A DNA stretch of 6,858 bases from UBA11524 sp964542315 (GTDB taxonomy: Bacteria; Bacillota; Clostridia; Christensenellales; Aristaeellaceae): contig CAZIUA010000104.1 of the NCBI GenBank assembly GCA_964542315.1, forward strand, positions 1-6,858, written 5' to 3'. A program made the translations under genes and the position numbers. The stretch's first letter is position 1; each line of letters opens with the position of its first letter. The notes below the pieces were generated by a model. It saw only the letters and a program-made list of their open reading frames with translations, did no database searches and was not told the origin of the DNA. Below, piece by piece: positions 5,179-6,858 of the stretch.

Positions 5179-6537
5179 TCAGGCAGTGGGGGCGTCCTCA
5201 CGCGTGAAGGATGCCACGCACTCTACGCCGCTTGTCCAGCAGAACATGTCCACCGGCTGGAGCTTGTCCAGGTGATAACCCTGGGCGCAGAGCAGTGCTG
5301 CATCGCGCGCCTGGGTGGCCACGTTGCAGCTGACATACACCACGCGCCGGGGGGCGGCCTTGGCGATGGCGTCGATGACGGCAGGTTCAACGCCCTTGCG
5401 GGGCGGATCGATGACGATGACATCCGGGCGGAGGCCTTCGCTGACCAGGGCGGGGAGGACGTCCTCCGCCGCGCCGCAGCGGAAGTCCGCATTGGTGATG
5501 CCGTTGCGCTTGGCGTTGGCATGGGCGTTCTCGATGGCCTGGGGGACGATTTCGATGCCCAGCACCTCGCGGCAATGCCGGGCCATCATCAGGCTGATGG
5601 TGCCTGCGCCGCAGTACACATCGCAAAGGCGATCGTCAGGGCGAAGCTCGGCGAAATCCAGCGCGGTCTGATACAGCGCCTCGGTCTGCACGGGGTTCAC
5701 CTGGAAGAAGGCGGCGGGGCTGAGGTCGAAAGTCAGGCCGCAGAGGGTGTCCTGAAGGGTGGAGGCACCGAACAACGTGCGGAACTTCCGCCCCAGAATG
5801 ACATTGGTGCGCTCGCGGTTCTCATTGAGCACGAGGCCCACCGCACCCAGGGGACGCAGGGCTTCCCACAGCGCCTCGGCATGAGGAATGGTCGTTCCAT
5901 TGACGGCCAGCGTCACCAGCGCCTGATGCTGACGGTTCACGCGCGTCACGATGTGGCGGATCAGCCCGGTGTGGCTTTCTTCCATATAAGGCGCAACGTG
6001 GTTGGCCTGCATCCACTGGAGGATCGCGCGGCTGATGTCATCTGCCGGGGGCATGGCGTTGGCGCAGCGGTCGATGGGGATGATGGCGTGGCTGCGCGGC
6101 GCGAAGAAGCCGACATAGGGGGCGTCCACCGTGCCGCCAACGGGGAGGGCGGTCTTGTTGCGGTAGGCGGAGGGCTCGTCCATGCCCAGCGCGGGCAGCA
6201 CGGGCGCATCCAGATGCGCGATGCGCTGGAAGCAGTCCACCACCTGCTGGCGCTTGGCGTTCAGCGTCGCGGCGTAGCTCATGTGGCGGCAGGAACAGCC
6301 GCCGCAGCGGGGGTAGGCGGGACAGTCCGGCTCGCGGCGAATGTCGGCCGCAGGTTCGGGCTGGCTCTCCATCCGCCCGAAGGCATACCGCTTCTGATCC
6401 TTTACAATGCGCACGCACGCGGTTTCGCCCGGCAGCATCCCGGGGACGAATACGGCCAGGCCGTCCGCGCGGCATACGCCCTCCATATCTGCGCCGAGGG
6501 TGTCAGCGGTCAGGGTGAGAATATCGTTCTTGCGCAT
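5179..6537 (-). CDS. rlmD: 23S rRNA (uracil-C5)-methyltransferase, RlmD/RlmCD (RumA/TrmA family)
   Basis: This is a 452-residue, full-length cytoplasmic SAM-dependent enzyme that makes 5-methyluridine in 23S rRNA (U1939 in E. coli numbering). In Bacilli a homologue also modifies U747, so the exact site is open. Residues 1-56 form a TRAM-like RNA-binding domain. C72, C78 and C81 (CX5CGGC), with C158 in IDRC, are the likely 4Fe-4S ligands. The Rossmann SAM motif is DVYCGAG at 306-312. DPPRKG starts at D377. The catalytic cysteine is C404 in YVSCN, and E439 in SGVECV is the expected base; the usual H-V-E-T form here reads G-V-E-C. The ATG complement at 6535-6537 is supported by GGAGG (complement of 6545-6549) 7 bases upstream. 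It is convergent with the GtrA-like gene, appears to be a single-gene unit, and is unrelated to the sugar genes to the left. Confidence 0.95.
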   Translation of the reverse strand: MRKNDILTLTADTLGADMEGVCRADGLAVFVPGMLPGETACVRIVKDQKRYAFGRMESQPEPAADIRREPDCPAYPRCGGCSCRHMSYAATLNAKRQQVVDCFQRIAHLDAPVLPALGMDEPSAYRNKTALPVGGTVDAPYVGFFAPRSHAIIPIDRCANAMPPADDISRAILQWMQANHVAPYMEESHTGLIRHIVTRVNRQHQALVTLAVNGTTIPHAEALWEALRPLGAVGLVLNENRERTNVILGRKFRTLFGASTLQDTLCGLTFDLSPAAFFQVNPVQTEALYQTALDFAELRPDDRLCDVYCGAGTISLMMARHCREVLGIEIVPQAIENAHANAKRNGITNADFRCGAAEDVLPALVSEGLRPDVIVIDPPRKGVEPAVIDAIAKAAPRRVVYVSCNVATQARDAALLCAQGYHLDKLQPVDMFCWTSGVECVASFTREDAPTA

Positions 6538-6544
6538 AGCGGCG

Positions 6545-6549
6545 CCTCC
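6545..6549 (-). promoter_or_regulatory. rlmD ribosome binding site
   Basis: GGAGG on the minus strand, 7 bases before the ATG, fixes the start of rlmD. No other in-frame start with a comparable site is seen. Confidence 0.8.
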
Positions 6550-6568
6550 ATTGCAATGTTGATGCCTT

Positions 6569-6598
6569 ATTGTAGCATGGAGAGCCCCGGATTGGCAA
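6569..6598 (-). promoter_or_regulatory. Sigma-A-type promoter for rlmD with extended -10
   Basis: On the minus strand, TTGCCA (complement of 6593-6598), an 18-base spacer, then TACAAT (complement of 6569-6574). The spacer ends TGC, giving an extended -10 (TGnTACAAT). The expected start of transcription near 6562 leaves a leader of about 25 bases that just holds the ribosome binding site, so a leader riboswitch is excluded. Confidence 0.75.
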
Positions 6599-6599
6599 G

Positions 6600-6858
6600 G
6601 GCGGAATGTGCGGATGTGACAACTGGTCGAAGTTCTCCCGGAACGGCGGAGTGAGTGCGCCGAAATGTGCTATGTAAAGTGGAAGGAATTTTTCTGATCG
6701 GGGCGGATCGAGGGTGAAAAGGTGGATTCCGAACGAACCGAACGGCTGCAGACGACTATCGTTCGGATTAGACCAGAACGAGATGAAAACAGAAGAAAAA
6801 CAAAGTTCGGAAAAGTGAAAAGAACGCAAAAAAGTCGAAAAAAAGTAAAAAAAGGCGT
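6600..6858. other. Non-coding stretch upstream of rlmD, with GTTCGG motifs and A-rich tract
   Basis: No convincing gene is seen. A 108-codon minus-strand frame (6829-6503) runs through it but overlaps the rlmD promoter and start and has no family character. CCGAAC occurs at 6729-6734 and 6738-6743, and its complement GTTCGG at 6761-6766 and 6805-6810. TCCGAACGA (6728-6736) and TCGTTCGGA (6759-6767) are perfect 9-base inverted repeats 22 bases apart. From 6781 to the edge the + strand has 47 A and 7 T in 78 bases. It may be the regulatory region of a gene beyond the right edge. Confidence 0.5.

Noticed and set aside
4356..5201. 281-codon minus-strand frame across the GtrA-like gene and the hairpin array
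   Set aside because: The left part is antisense to a clear membrane protein gene and the rest translates repeat hairpins; the composition is His/Asp/Arg-rich without domain character.
5057..5275. 72-codon + strand frame over the hairpin array
   Set aside because: It begins inside a hairpin, ends inside rlmD on the opposite strand, and has no ribosome binding site.
6538..6562. Riboswitch or attenuator in the rlmD leader
   Set aside because: The inferred leader is only about 25 bases and is taken up by the ribosome binding site.
5272..6654. 460-codon + strand open frame antisense to rlmD
   Set aside because: It is fully explained by the GC-rich third positions of rlmD, which carries all family motifs. 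The product is a Gly/Ala/His/Asp-rich shadow with no domain pattern and no ribosome binding site.
6728..6767. LexA/DinR operator (CGAAC-N4-GTTCG)
   Set aside because: The CGAAC and GTTCG half-sites are about 16-26 bases apart rather than 4, so the spacing does not fit.
6503..6829. 108-codon minus-strand frame upstream of rlmD
   Set aside because: It overlaps the rlmD promoter, ribosome binding site and first codons in another frame, and its start lies in the T-rich tract without a Shine-Dalgarno sequence.

Overview
The window looks like a chromosomal segment of a GC-rich clostridial Firmicute, probably an uncultured gut member. Codons end mostly in G or C, and ribosome binding sites are strong GGAGG/GAGGTG types. 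The gene families (Ig-like plus InlB B-repeat surface protein, permuted family 3 glycoside hydrolase with membrane anchors, RlmD-type rRNA methyltransferase with a CX5CX2C cluster motif) fit Clostridia. The assignment to a lineage is inference; no rRNA or tRNA gene is present to confirm it.

Left part (1-4871, all + strand). The window opens inside a large secreted surface protein (1-1202, 5' end missing), with an Ig-like domain, two InlB B-type repeats and a CBM6/CBM35-like C-terminal carbohydrate-binding module. After 57 bases comes a 967-residue GH3 enzyme (1260-4163) in the permuted domain order: GH3 C-domain, fibronectin-III-like domain, then the TIM barrel with the nucleophile. It has a transmembrane helix at each end. 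After a 138-base gap comes a small four-helix GtrA-like membrane protein (4302-4871). The first two genes look like one transcription unit for binding and cleaving glycans at the cell surface. The GtrA-like protein may handle lipid-linked sugar, but its link to the other two rests on position only.

Middle (4872-5178). This is the gap between convergent genes, and it is the most unusual stretch. It is almost filled by about nine successive inverted repeats (4886-5162). The two outermost hairpins share a perfect 27-base direct repeat, and two inner hairpins carry the same 9-base apical sequence on unrelated stems. At least one hairpin (4927-4951) is a good bidirectional intrinsic terminator. 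The rest exceeds what termination needs and looks like a composite repeat element or a structured 3' RNA.

Right part (5179-6858). rlmD lies on the minus strand (6537-5179) behind a clear promoter with an extended -10 and a strong ribosome binding site. The stretch right of it (about 6600-6858) has no convincing gene. It holds a cluster of CCGAAC/GTTCGG motifs and ends in a strongly A-biased tract on the + strand.

No CRISPR array, transposase, integrase, tRNA or recognised defence system is visible. The best candidate for something undescribed is the hairpin array at 4886-5162.
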